A stretch of 27,605 nt of DNA from CBFHWY01 sp965659675. Lineage in GTDB: Bacteria; Bacteroidota; Bacteroidia; Flavobacteriales_G; Salibacteraceae. The notes below the pieces were generated by a model. The model was not told where the DNA came from. It searched no databases and saw only the letters and a program-made list of their open reading frames with translations. Below, piece after piece: positions 16,871-24,654 of the stretch. Numbering within the stretch: position 1 is the first letter of the stretch; every line of letters starts with the position of its first letter. The position numbers and the translations under genes were made by a program. The stretch spans positions 1 to 27,605 of the forward strand of contig CBFHWY010000032.1 of the NCBI GenBank assembly GCA_965659675.1, read 5' to 3'.

Positions 16871-19432
16871 ATGGCAGAAGGAGAAAAGATCATTCCTATA
16901 AATATTGACGAGGAGATGAAATCAGCCTACATCGATTATTCGATGTCGGTAATCGTTTCAAGAGCACTACCCGATGTGAGAGATGGCTTTAAGCCTGTTC
17001 ACCGCAGAGTGCTTTACGGAATGTTAGACCTGGGAGTACTCTCAAACAGACCTTATAAGAAATCAGCCAGGATCGTAGGAGAGGTACTTGGTAAATATCA
17101 CCCTCACGGTGATACATCGGTTTATGACACAATGGTCAGAATGGCTCAGCCTTGGTCGCTTCGTTATCCACTCGTTGATGGTCAGGGTAACTTTGGTTCC
17201 ATTGATGGTGATAGTCCGGCTGCCATGCGTTATACGGAGGCCCGTTTGCGCAAGATCTCCGAGGAGATGCTCGATGATATCGACAAAGAGACGGTAGATT
17301 TTGCACTGAACTTTGACGACTCGCTGGAAGAACCTACCGTACTTCCCGCAAAGATCCCGAATCTGCTCGCCAATGGAGCCAGCGGAATCGCAGTAGGGAT
17401 GGCCACCAATATGCCACCGCACAACCTTACTGAGGTGATCAATGCTACCGTTGCCTACATTGATAATAAAGAAATAGATATCGAAGGCCTGATGGAGCAT
17501 ATCACTGCTCCCGACTTCCCTACAGGAGGTATTATCTATGGTTATGATGGCGTGAAACAAGCCTTTGAAGAGGGTAGGGGACGTATCATGATGCGTGGCC
17601 AGGTGACCATTGAAGAGTCAAAGTCTGGACGAGAGCAGATCATTGTCACTGAGATCCCATATCAGGTCAACAAAGCAGATATGATCATTAAGACCGCTGA
17701 GTTGGTCAACGATAAAAAGATCGAAGGCATCTCAGACGTTCGGGATGAATCAGACCGAAACGGACTTCGTATAGTATATGAGCTTAAGCGAGATGCAATT
17801 ACAAACGTTGTCTTAAACAAATTATATAAGTACACTCAACTTCAAACATCTTTCAGTGTAAACAACATCGCACTTCATAAAGGGCGTCCGAAATTGATGA
17901 ATCTGAAGGATCTGATCTCGGCATATGTTGAGCACAGACACGATGTTGTGGTTCGCAGAACGCAATACGAACTGCGCAAGGCAGAGGAGCGTGCACACAT
18001 TCTGGAAGGTCTGATCATCGCGATCGATAATCTGGATGAAGTCATTGAGTTGATCCGTGCGAGTAGAACGCCAGAAGATGCGAAGAATGGGTTGATGGAG
18101 CGTTTTGAGCTCAGCGAACTGCAAGCTAAGGCTATTCTCGATATGAGATTGCAGAAACTCACCGGACTTGAGAGAGATAAACTCAAAGAAGAGCACGCTG
18201 AGTTAATGAAACTCATTGATCACCTTAGAAACATCCTTGATAAGGAAGAACTTAGAATGCAGATCATTAAAGATGAACTTCTCGACATGAGAGAGAAGTA
18301 TGGAGATGATCGTCGCACAGAGATTGTTTACGCTGCGGATGATATGCGCATCGAGGATATGATCCCTAATGATGAAGTGGTGGTCACCATTTCTCATATG
18401 GGCTATATCAAAAGAACAAAACTGAGTGAATATCGCGCTCAGGGTAGAGGAGGTACTGGGAGTAAAGGCAGTACCACGCGTAATGAAGACTTCCTGGAGC
18501 ATTTGTTCGTTGCTAAGAATCACAACTACCTATTGATTTTTACTGAACACGGTAAGTGTTACTGGATGAGGGTTTTTGAGATTCCTGAAGGCACCAAAGC
18601 CAGTAAGGGAAGAGCTATTCAAAACCTGATCAACATTGGTCAGGATGACAAGATCATGGCTTATATCAATGTGGAGGATCTCACTGATGAAGACTACATC
18701 AACAACAACTTCATCATGATGTGCACCAAGAATGGTGTGGTCAAGAAAACGTCACTTGAAGCGTATTCTCGTCCAAGACAGAATGGTATCATCGCGATCA
18801 ATATCAGAGAGGATGATGAGCTGCTTGAAGCGAAGTTAACCAGTGGTTCAAGTCACATCATCATGGCCCTGGAAAGTGGAAGAGCCATACATTTTGAGGA
18901 AAGCAAGGTTCGTCCAATGGGACGGGGTGCTTCTGGTGTTCGAGGTATCACGCTAGGTGGACCAAAAGACCGAGTGATTGGAATGATCACCCTTGAGAGT
19001 GATGATGAGCACACCGTACTTGTTGTTTCTGAGAAAGGATACGGAAAGAGAACCACCTCAGAGGATTACAGGATCACGAATCGAGGTGGAAAAGGGGTTA
19101 AAACCATGAATATCACCGATAAGACCGGTAAACTCATCTCTCTTAAAGCTGTGGCTGAAACCGATGATCTCATGATCATCAATAAGTCAGGGATTGCGAT
19201 CAGACTTCATGTGAGCGACATCAGCGAATTGGGAAGAGCGACTCAAGGTGTGCGCCTCATTAAACTGAAAAGCAATGATGAGATCGCAGCAGTGGCGAAA
19301 GTAGAACGCGAGGAAGACGAGGAAGATGCTGATCAGCCTGAAGGGCAAGATCCAGAAAATACTTCAGAGAATCAAGAGGATAGCACAAATACAGAAGATG
19401 GCAAAGATCTTGCAGAGGGTAATGATGAATAA
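16871..19432 (+). CDS. gyrA: DNA gyrase subunit A
   Basis: 853 residues. The breakage-reunion subunit of gyrase, which introduces negative supercoils with GyrB. The N terminus has SRALPDVRDGFKPVHRRVLY. The quinolone-resistance region reads GKYHPHGDTSVYDT, with Thr82, Ser83 and Asp86 at the positions of E. coli Ser83, Ala84 and Asp87. The catalytic tyrosine is Y121 in AAMRYTEARL. The C-terminal beta-pinwheel contains a GyrA-box-like QGRGGTGSKG starting at Q524, which supports GyrA rather than ParC. The last 45 residues are a very acidic tail (EREEDEEDADQPEG onward). It is divergent from clpC and followed after 30 bp by a secreted TPR gene, likely in the same transcript. Confidence 0.96.
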   Translation: MAEGEKIIPINIDEEMKSAYIDYSMSVIVSRALPDVRDGFKPVHRRVLYGMLDLGVLSNRPYKKSARIVGEVLGKYHPHGDTSVYDTMVRMAQPWSLRYPLVDGQGNFGSIDGDSPAAMRYTEARLRKISEEMLDDIDKETVDFALNFDDSLEEPTVLPAKIPNLLANGASGIAVGMATNMPPHNLTEVINATVAYIDNKEIDIEGLMEHITAPDFPTGGIIYGYDGVKQAFEEGRGRIMMRGQVTIEESKSGREQIIVTEIPYQVNKADMIIKTAELVNDKKIEGISDVRDESDRNGLRIVYELKRDAITNVVLNKLYKYTQLQTSFSVNNIALHKGRPKLMNLKDLISAYVEHRHDVVVRRTQYELRKAEERAHILEGLIIAIDNLDEVIELIRASRTPEDAKNGLMERFELSELQAKAILDMRLQKLTGLERDKLKEEHAELMKLIDHLRNILDKEELRMQIIKDELLDMREKYGDDRRTEIVYAADDMRIEDMIPNDEVVVTISHMGYIKRTKLSEYRAQGRGGTGSKGSTTRNEDFLEHLFVAKNHNYLLIFTEHGKCYWMRVFEIPEGTKASKGRAIQNLINIGQDDKIMAYINVEDLTDEDYINNNFIMMCTKNGVVKKTSLEAYSRPRQNGIIAINIREDDELLEAKLTSGSSHIIMALESGRAIHFEESKVRPMGRGASGVRGITLGGPKDRVIGMITLESDDEHTVLVVSEKGYGKRTTSEDYRITNRGGKGVKTMNITDKTGKLISLKAVAETDDLMIINKSGIAIRLHVSDISELGRATQGVRLIKLKSNDEIAAVAKVEREEDEEDADQPEGQDPENTSENQEDSTNTEDGKDLAEGNDE

Positions 19433-19462
19433 CTAATTTTGCACTCATAAAGATCAATTGAT

Positions 19463-20605
19463 ATGAATCGTATTTTGTTAGTCCTTGTGGCTGGACTGAT
19501 CCTAAGCCTCCCCCTTAATGCTCAGAAGAGTAAAATCACTAGCGCCTATAACTATCTGAAGTATGGTGAGCTGGACAAGGCCAAAGAAGCCATTGATAAT
19601 GCCACTGAGCATCCTAAAACTTCTGATTACTGGAAGACCTGGTTTTACCGTACTGAGGTTTACAAACAACTCGCGATCAGTGAAGACGAGAAGTTTGCAA
19701 GCTTGAAGGATGGTGCGGCAGAGACGGCGGTGGAAGCCTACAGAAAGTTCGCTACCTATGATCAGAACATTCAGGATAAGGAAAAGACAGCAAGAGCATT
19801 ACGTGCAATGATACCAGCGGCTTTTAATCGAGCTGCCAAGGCTTATCAGAGCGGGGATTATGCCACTGCCAAAAAGAACTTTGAATTATCTTCCCAAATT
19901 GCTGAAGTAAATGGTTTGGTCGACACAACCAGCATCTTCAATGCTGCTTTGAGTGCTGAGAATATGAAAGACTACGCAGAAGCTGAAAAGCTATATCGCA
20001 AATGTTTGAAGTATGATTACAGAACTGAGGACATCTATACTGGGCTTGCTACCATGTACAAGGCTAGCGGCGATACTGCGAAATCGCTGGAGATCCTCAG
20101 TGAGGGACGTTCTAAATTCCCAGATAATGGAAAGATGTTGCTTGCAGAACTTGAGATCTTTATGGCCAAAGGTGAAAATGAGAAAGCACTTGAAAATCTT
20201 GGACTTGCAATCGAAAAAGATCCTGGCAATCATATTCTATACTACGCAAGAGGGAAGTTGAACTACGACCTTGGTAATGTGGATGCCGCTGAGAAGGATT
20301 ACCTGAAGGCAATAGAGATCAAACCTGATCACTACGACTCCAACTTTAACCTGGGGGCTCTTTATTACAACAAAGGGGCTGAAATGATCAAAAATGCTGG
20401 AGATATTGTGAAGTTTGATGATTATGAAAAAGCCAAGGCAGAAGGGGATGCTGTGCTGGTAAAAGCACTACCATACCTTGAAAAATGTTTGGAGGTCAAC
20501 CCTAACGATACTGATGCCATGAAGTCATTGATGGAGCTTTATGTGCGAACAAATCAAACAGAGAAGTATCAGGAAATGAAAAAACGCCTTACTGGAGGTC
20601 AGTAG
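19463..20605 (+). CDS. Secreted tetratricopeptide repeat protein
   Basis: 380 residues. A signal peptide ends at about residue 20 (SLPLNAQ), so it is exported to the periplasm. Several TPR units are visible, for example DYATAKKNFELSSQIAE, DYAEAEKLYRKCLKYDY, NEKALENLGLAIEKDPGN and NVDAAEKDYLKAIEIKPDH, and a last one near residue 335. TPRs are protein-binding scaffolds, and no catalytic motif is present. The gene follows gyrA by 30 bp and is closed by a strong intrinsic terminator, so it is the end of the gyrA transcript. The partner and function are unknown. Confidence 0.85.
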   Translation: MNRILLVLVAGLILSLPLNAQKSKITSAYNYLKYGELDKAKEAIDNATEHPKTSDYWKTWFYRTEVYKQLAISEDEKFASLKDGAAETAVEAYRKFATYDQNIQDKEKTARALRAMIPAAFNRAAKAYQSGDYATAKKNFELSSQIAEVNGLVDTTSIFNAALSAENMKDYAEAEKLYRKCLKYDYRTEDIYTGLATMYKASGDTAKSLEILSEGRSKFPDNGKMLLAELEIFMAKGENEKALENLGLAIEKDPGNHILYYARGKLNYDLGNVDAAEKDYLKAIEIKPDHYDSNFNLGALYYNKGAEMIKNAGDIVKFDDYEKAKAEGDAVLVKALPYLEKCLEVNPNDTDAMKSLMELYVRTNQTEKYQEMKKRLTGGQ

Positions 20606-20631
20606 TCGTAATTTCAAAAAGACAGAAAGAA

Positions 20632-20664
20632 AGAGGATCCAAATTTTGAATCCTCTTTTTTTTT
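20632..20664 (+). terminator. Intrinsic terminator after gyrA-TPR unit
   Basis: AGAGGAT (20632-20638) pairs with ATCCTCT (20650-20656), extended by CAAA with TTTG after one mismatch, and is followed by a run of about eight T. Confidence 0.85.
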
Positions 20665-20712
20665 GAACAGTACTTCATATAATGCAAACTCAAATTCCAT
20701 TAACTTGGACTG

Positions 20713-21738
20713 GTGTCAAATTCAATTTTTGATAAAGTCTTAGCATCAGCCTCTGATCTGATCTGCGTCATTGATCAACAAGGAAGCATTGTCCTATGCT
20801 CAGACTCACACCATCGATTATTGGGTTATGATATCTCTGAACTACTCGGTGAAAAGATGCTCGATCATGTTCTGCCTGAGGATCGAATCCGTTTTCAAAC
20901 CTTAATAGATGATGCTTTTGAAAAGGCACATTTGAATCAGGTAAACTTCAGCATGAAGTGCAAGAGTGGTGCGTATATTTCTTTTGAGTCGGAGCTTAAC
21001 AGCTTCGTTTATCATCAAGAACCCCATCTGAGTTTCATTTCCAGGAAAGTAAAGGACCTGAGCAAGATAGGGGAGGAGGAATCTGATGAATCCATGTTGA
21101 AGGATGCTGAGAAGATCGCCAAATTAGGCTCCTGGAAAGTGAATATGCTAACTATGGATAATTGGTGGTCAGAGGGCAATTATGAACTCTATGGGATCAG
21201 GTCGGCCGAACCTCCGAGTGTCAAGTCGGTGATCAAGGATCATCTTCATCCGGAGGACGGACCAAAAGTTCTTGAGGCAATGAGAGATGTTGCCCGAGAA
21301 GGAAAGGAGAGGGACCTACATCTTCGAATCAGAGATGATGAAAAGGGCATAGGTGGATATCGATACTTCCAAACACGTATTAGACCGTTTCATAGCAAGG
21401 GTGAATTAATTGAGATCAAAGGAACTAATTTGGATATTACTGAATTAGTGCGCATACAAAAGACGCTCGAGGCGAAGAATGAGGAGCTGATCAAGCTCAA
21501 CTCAAAACTCGCGGGTTATGCATACAAAAATGCTCACGATCTAAGAGCTCCGCTGAGCTCAATACTCGGCATAATCCAATTGATGAAAAGTGATGGGAAA
21601 AGCAATGAACTTACCGAAATGCTTGAAATCGAAGCAAACGAGCTAGACAGGGTGATAGGGCAGATCAATCACATCTTAACCCTCGAATCAAAGGAAGGTG
21701 TAAAACCCAGCGATGAGCAGAATGAGAATTCGAAGTAA
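20713..21738 (+). CDS. Double-PAS protein with HisKA H-box but no ATPase domain
   Basis: 341 residues from a GTG, cytoplasmic, with no membrane segment. PAS 1 spans about 4-118 (SDLICVIDQQGSIVLCSDSH, GYDISELLGE). PAS 2 spans about 130-250 (GSWKVNMLTMDNWWSEGNYE, LHPEDGPKVLEAM, ending GTNLDITEL). A coiled-coil linker leads to a HisKA dimerisation region with the phospho-acceptor motif KNAHDLRAPLSSILGIIQLM, in which H275 is the candidate histidine. The protein ends shortly after the second HisKA helix, with no N, G1 or G2 boxes of a HATPase domain, and none is found downstream. It could be phosphorylated by another kinase, regulate one by dimerisation, or be a decayed kinase. The final 51 bp overlap the convergent membrane-protein gene. 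Confidence 0.75.
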   Translation: MSNSIFDKVLASASDLICVIDQQGSIVLCSDSHHRLLGYDISELLGEKMLDHVLPEDRIRFQTLIDDAFEKAHLNQVNFSMKCKSGAYISFESELNSFVYHQEPHLSFISRKVKDLSKIGEEESDESMLKDAEKIAKLGSWKVNMLTMDNWWSEGNYELYGIRSAEPPSVKSVIKDHLHPEDGPKVLEAMRDVAREGKERDLHLRIRDDEKGIGGYRYFQTRIRPFHSKGELIEIKGTNLDITELVRIQKTLEAKNEELIKLNSKLAGYAYKNAHDLRAPLSSILGIIQLMKSDGKSNELTEMLEIEANELDRVIGQINHILTLESKEGVKPSDEQNENSK

Positions 21739-22110
21739 TATGCGTTTCATATCTTGCAGGTATACCTCTTGAACCTTTGGGAAAAAGATCAAGAAAATAC
21801 TGATTAAAAGTAGAATGACCCCAGCCCCAAAAAGTTGAGCATCTGGCCAGTTCATTTGCTTGAACAAAACCCCAAGAACCAATAAACTAGACGCCAGGCT
21901 AAAAAGCTTATTAAACACATTTGACCAATTGTTGTTAAGTTCATATTTAGCATCAAGGGGAACAAAGTAGGTCAAGGCTAAGCTTGACGAAATGATCACA
22001 TAAGCAACTTTTAACGAATCTGGAAGAATGTTGAATATTAAAACGCCCATTAGCCAGACTAGCTGCAGAATGATGCTCAGACTTTTAATTCTGGAAAAAT
22101 AATGCTTCAA
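21688..22110 (-). CDS. Small four-helix membrane protein, weakly GldL-like
   Basis: 140 residues from a TTG start. An internal ATG at 22050 is possible but would cut the first membrane segment. Four hydrophobic segments are evident at about 10-28, 33-50, 68-82 and 90-112, with a short C-terminal hydrophobic tail. The segment LFKQMNWPDAQLFGAGVILL recalls the FKxxHWPGA motif of GldL-type and related small Bacteroidota membrane proteins, but similarity is limited to this short stretch. The 3' end overlaps the PAS-protein gene on the other strand by 51 bp. Real status is supported by the clean membrane pattern rather than by a recognised family. Confidence 0.55.
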   Translation of the reverse strand: MKHYFSRIKSLSIILQLVWLMGVLIFNILPDSLKVAYVIISSSLALTYFVPLDAKYELNNNWSNVFNKLFSLASSLLVLGVLFKQMNWPDAQLFGAGVILLLISIFLIFFPKVQEVYLQDMKRILLRILILLIAGFYTFL

Positions 22111-22219
22111 TTTATCTTGTTTAATTTCAAAAGCTTACATCGATTTAGGCCTGAAATCTGACTGTTTCCGCAACCATTTGTACTCTAATCCGTAGAACAC
22201 GCCCAAACGAACTACTCAA

Positions 22220-23056
22220 ATGAAACAATTCTTTTTAGTTGCTGCATTGATTTCATTCACTTTTTCAAGTGGAAATTTGCTAAGCCAGGATAAAAAACCC
22301 GGTGCAGGAGTTGCAGTCTCTCCAACACATCTAAATTATAGGGTGGCCCCCGGAGAGCAGAAAAGCAGAAAGATCACCATTAACAACGATACTGATCAGC
22401 CAAACAGCTTTCGCATCAAGGTCCAGGACTTCGAAATGAACTCTTCAGGCAGTTCAGTATTTCATAAAGCAGGTGAGGGAGCCCGCAGTTTAAGTAAATT
22501 CTTGTCGGTCACACCAAGCTTTGTTGAACTGCGTCCTGGGGAGAAGAAAGACATAGTAATCAACGTTAATGTTCCCTTTGATCATCCTCAGGCTAATCAA
22601 GCTGCCTGGTGTGTGATCATGGTTGAGCAAGCTGCACCGAAAAAGCAGTTGGACCCTGGAAGTAGTGCAAATAATACAGTTGCTCTTGGTGTGATTCCAA
22701 CATTCGCCTTTGGAGTGTGGGTCTATCAGAACCCACCAAATGTGGATATAAATGGAGTGGAAATAATGGACTTTAAGGTTTATCCCAGGGGTGACAGAAA
22801 CTTTATTCAGCTAGATGCTGAAAACAAGGGGGATGGAATTGCGATGTGCAGAACAAGAGTAGAACTGATCAATAATAATACGGGAGAAAGCACCAAATTG
22901 CCACTCAAGAATTTTACAATCATTCCAGGCTTGCGTCGCGAATTCAAGTTGGTGTTACCTGATGATCTTTCAGTAGGGAATTATACGGCCGTTGGTATTG
23001 TAGATTATGGCAGTGATGAAGAAATACTGACCGCTGAAATAGAATTCCAGTACTAG
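22220..23056 (+). CDS. PapD-like periplasmic chaperone-type protein
   Basis: 278 residues with a signal peptide ending near LLSQ (residue 23). Two Ig-like domains are visible. Domain 1 (about 30-172) has VAVSPTHLNY, KSRKITINNDTD, SVTPSFVELRPGEKKDIVINV, AAWCVIMVEQ and TVALGVIPTFAFGVWVYQNP. This follows the strand order of PapD-type fimbrial chaperones, including the RxxPGxxxxI strand and the alternating hydrophobic F1-G1 region. Domain 2 (about 178-278) is another sandwich. There are two cysteines, C131 and C210. DUF916-type surface-protein domains share the N-terminal look and are the main alternative. It is the first gene of a cluster with two small secreted beta proteins and a large barrel protein, so it probably handles those subunits in the periplasm. 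The chaperone role is inferred. Confidence 0.7.
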   Translation: MKQFFLVAALISFTFSSGNLLSQDKKPGAGVAVSPTHLNYRVAPGEQKSRKITINNDTDQPNSFRIKVQDFEMNSSGSSVFHKAGEGARSLSKFLSVTPSFVELRPGEKKDIVINVNVPFDHPQANQAAWCVIMVEQAAPKKQLDPGSSANNTVALGVIPTFAFGVWVYQNPPNVDINGVEIMDFKVYPRGDRNFIQLDAENKGDGIAMCRTRVELINNNTGESTKLPLKNFTIIPGLRREFKLVLPDDLSVGNYTAVGIVDYGSDEEILTAEIEFQY

Positions 23057-23150
23057 TGCCATCAAAACCTATTGAAACTATTAAAGAAGCTGATTCGTAA
23101 AGGAGTCACACATTGAAAGCAATTTAAATTTAACCAATAAACATAATCAA

Positions 23151-23936
23151 ATGAGACGATTATTTAAATCAGTAGCAGTGATAGCCTTTATGGTTTTCTC
23201 TGCTAATACTTATGCTCAGTTGATTGATGAAAAGGATGTGACCATCACAATGGACCTACAGCCAATTCTTCAACTCGACATGACAACGCCAAGTCAGATC
23301 GATTTCGTGTTTGACGACATCGACGACTACTATGCAGGTATTACAAAATACGCTGCAACTATCCTTAAAGTAAGTTCAACAGTGAGTTGGGACCTTTATG
23401 CGGTAGGCCGTTCAAATGGTACCAATGGTCCTGAATTTTGGGATCAGGTGATCACCTATAATGGTGGTGGTGCTTCTAATGCTATTGACGATCTTCCACT
23501 TTCATTGGTAGAACTTCGTCAAAGTCAGCCCAATAATGGGGATGGAGCAGCAACTGGTACTTTTTCTGATTACAACACCGCATTTCCACCAGTTGGAACG
23601 CACAACGGGGCAAACTCCCTCTATGTGAATGCGGGTACCAACACCCCTCCAACGCTTGATGACAAGTATATTGGTGGGCACAGCGGTACTACAGGTGTTG
23701 CTGGTGATGACTTCCTTCCGGGTGGTTCTTACCTGACTTCAACAGGTACAACATCTGATTATTACTATGCTATCGACTACAGAATACTTCCTGGACTTCC
23801 AGCGATCTTCCCAAATGCATTTGATGCAGATGCGGCGACTGCTGAAGACCTCGTAACTGTAAACGGTGCTGGGGCATACGCTCAGCCGGGTGTATATACC
23901 ATGTATGTTCAATACATCTTATTGGAAGACCAGTAA
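23151..23936 (+). CDS. Secreted beta-rich subunit 1, candidate major pilin-like protein
   Basis: 261 residues with a signal peptide ending NTYAQ (residue 23). The mature protein is beta-rich, glycine/asparagine/threonine-rich and has no cysteine. It shares distinct blocks with the 203-residue product two features downstream. These are DDYYAGITKY (58-67) followed by TILKV and W80-D81-L82, then LVELRQSQ with GTFSDYN, and a C-terminal IDYRILPGL then QPGVYTMYVQYILLEDQ. The region 95-215 is longer than in the partner. No named family is recognised. The leader (94 bp) ends in an A-rich stretch (TAACCAATAAACATAATCAA) typical of well-expressed Bacteroidota genes. A terminator follows at once. The subunit role is inferred from context. 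Confidence 0.7.
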   Translation: MRRLFKSVAVIAFMVFSANTYAQLIDEKDVTITMDLQPILQLDMTTPSQIDFVFDDIDDYYAGITKYAATILKVSSTVSWDLYAVGRSNGTNGPEFWDQVITYNGGGASNAIDDLPLSLVELRQSQPNNGDGAATGTFSDYNTAFPPVGTHNGANSLYVNAGTNTPPTLDDKYIGGHSGTTGVAGDDFLPGGSYLTSTGTTSDYYYAIDYRILPGLPAIFPNAFDADAATAEDLVTVNGAGAYAQPGVYTMYVQYILLEDQ

Positions 23937-23950
23937 GAACAAATTTATAT

Positions 23951-23995
23951 GTCGGGGGGAGGAGTGATGAATGATTACTCCTTCCGACTTTTTTT
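23951..23995 (+). terminator. Intrinsic terminator between the two subunit genes
   Basis: GTCGG and AGGAGTGAT (23951-23968) pair with ATTACTCCT and CCGAC (to 23988) around a GAATG loop, with a few unpaired G residues, followed by seven T. It lies 15 bp after the subunit 1 stop. Partial readthrough would give less mRNA for the downstream subunit and barrel genes. Confidence 0.75.
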
Positions 23996-24041
23996 AATCT
24001 GGGCTAGCCCGGATATCGTCATATAAACCAAAACCTTAGTT

Positions 24042-24653
24042 GTGAAACACTATCTGCTGCTAACACTACTCACACTAAGTCAGGGAATCAGCTTTGCACA
24101 GATCCATTGTGGAAATGTAGCTATTGAGCCATCTGACCCGGTTAGTTTGAACTTACAGTTCACGTCATTTCAGGATTATGTGAATGGAATCACGCTCTAT
24201 GGCGTCACAAGGATCAAAGTTAGAGTTGATGATAAAGCTATTCCAGATCCCGATTGTCGCTGGTTCCTCACAATGGAAGTGAACAACAATCCTGGTGGTG
24301 GAACAGCTGCAAGCGATTGGGAAACACTGGGTACATATGGTAGCAGCGCAGCAGACCCTCCTCAAATTGATATTCTAGAAGTACGCGTGAGCAATGCTTG
24401 CGCTACCTCTCCCATCAACGGAACTTTTGCCTCATATTTCTCAAATCACGGCGATGTACAGGACATCATAGCCGATCTTTTACCAAGAACCAATGCAGGA
24501 TCTTGTGCACTTAATGTGAATGGCCCTGGTAATTACCTGTCAAATTATAATGAATTCACTTTTCAGGTTGACATTAGAGTAAGACCTGACCTCGATTTCA
24601 CCCCTGGAGTTTATCAGATCAATTTGAAATTCCATTTAGAGGAACAGAATTAA
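24042..24653 (+). CDS. Secreted beta-rich subunit 2, candidate minor pilin-like protein
   Basis: 203 residues from a GTG start, with a signal peptide ending SFAQ (residue 20). It is homologous to subunit 1: FQDYVNGITLYGVTRIKV (43-60), W74-F75-L76, ILEVRVSN with NGTFASYF, then VDIRVRPDL and TPGVYQINLKFHLEEQ at the C terminus. Unlike subunit 1 it has four cysteines in the mature chain (C23, C72, C120, C155), enough for two disulfides. The stop codon is followed after one base by the ATG of the large barrel gene, so the two are translationally coupled. This close linkage suggests a minor, tip or adaptor subunit made in proportion to the outer-membrane protein. No named family is recognised. Confidence 0.7.
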   Translation: MKHYLLLTLLTLSQGISFAQIHCGNVAIEPSDPVSLNLQFTSFQDYVNGITLYGVTRIKVRVDDKAIPDPDCRWFLTMEVNNNPGGGTAASDWETLGTYGSSAADPPQIDILEVRVSNACATSPINGTFASYFSNHGDVQDIIADLLPRTNAGSCALNVNGPGNYLSNYNEFTFQVDIRVRPDLDFTPGVYQINLKFHLEEQN

Positions 24654-24654
24654 G

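Noticed and set aside
16946..17130. Thr82-Ser83 in the GyrA quinolone region as a resistance mutation
   Set aside because: Thr at the position of E. coli Ser83 is a common natural variant and Asp86 is intact, so resistance cannot be inferred.
24001..24010. GGGCTAGCCC palindrome before subunit 2 as an operator
   Set aside because: A single 10-bp palindrome just after a terminator, with no promoter beside it and no second copy, is not enough to claim a regulatory site.
23388..24282. Calling the two subunits true WxL-domain proteins
   Set aside because: Each has a single W-x-L without the wider conserved context or second motif of Gram-positive WxL domains. Kept only as a loose comparison.
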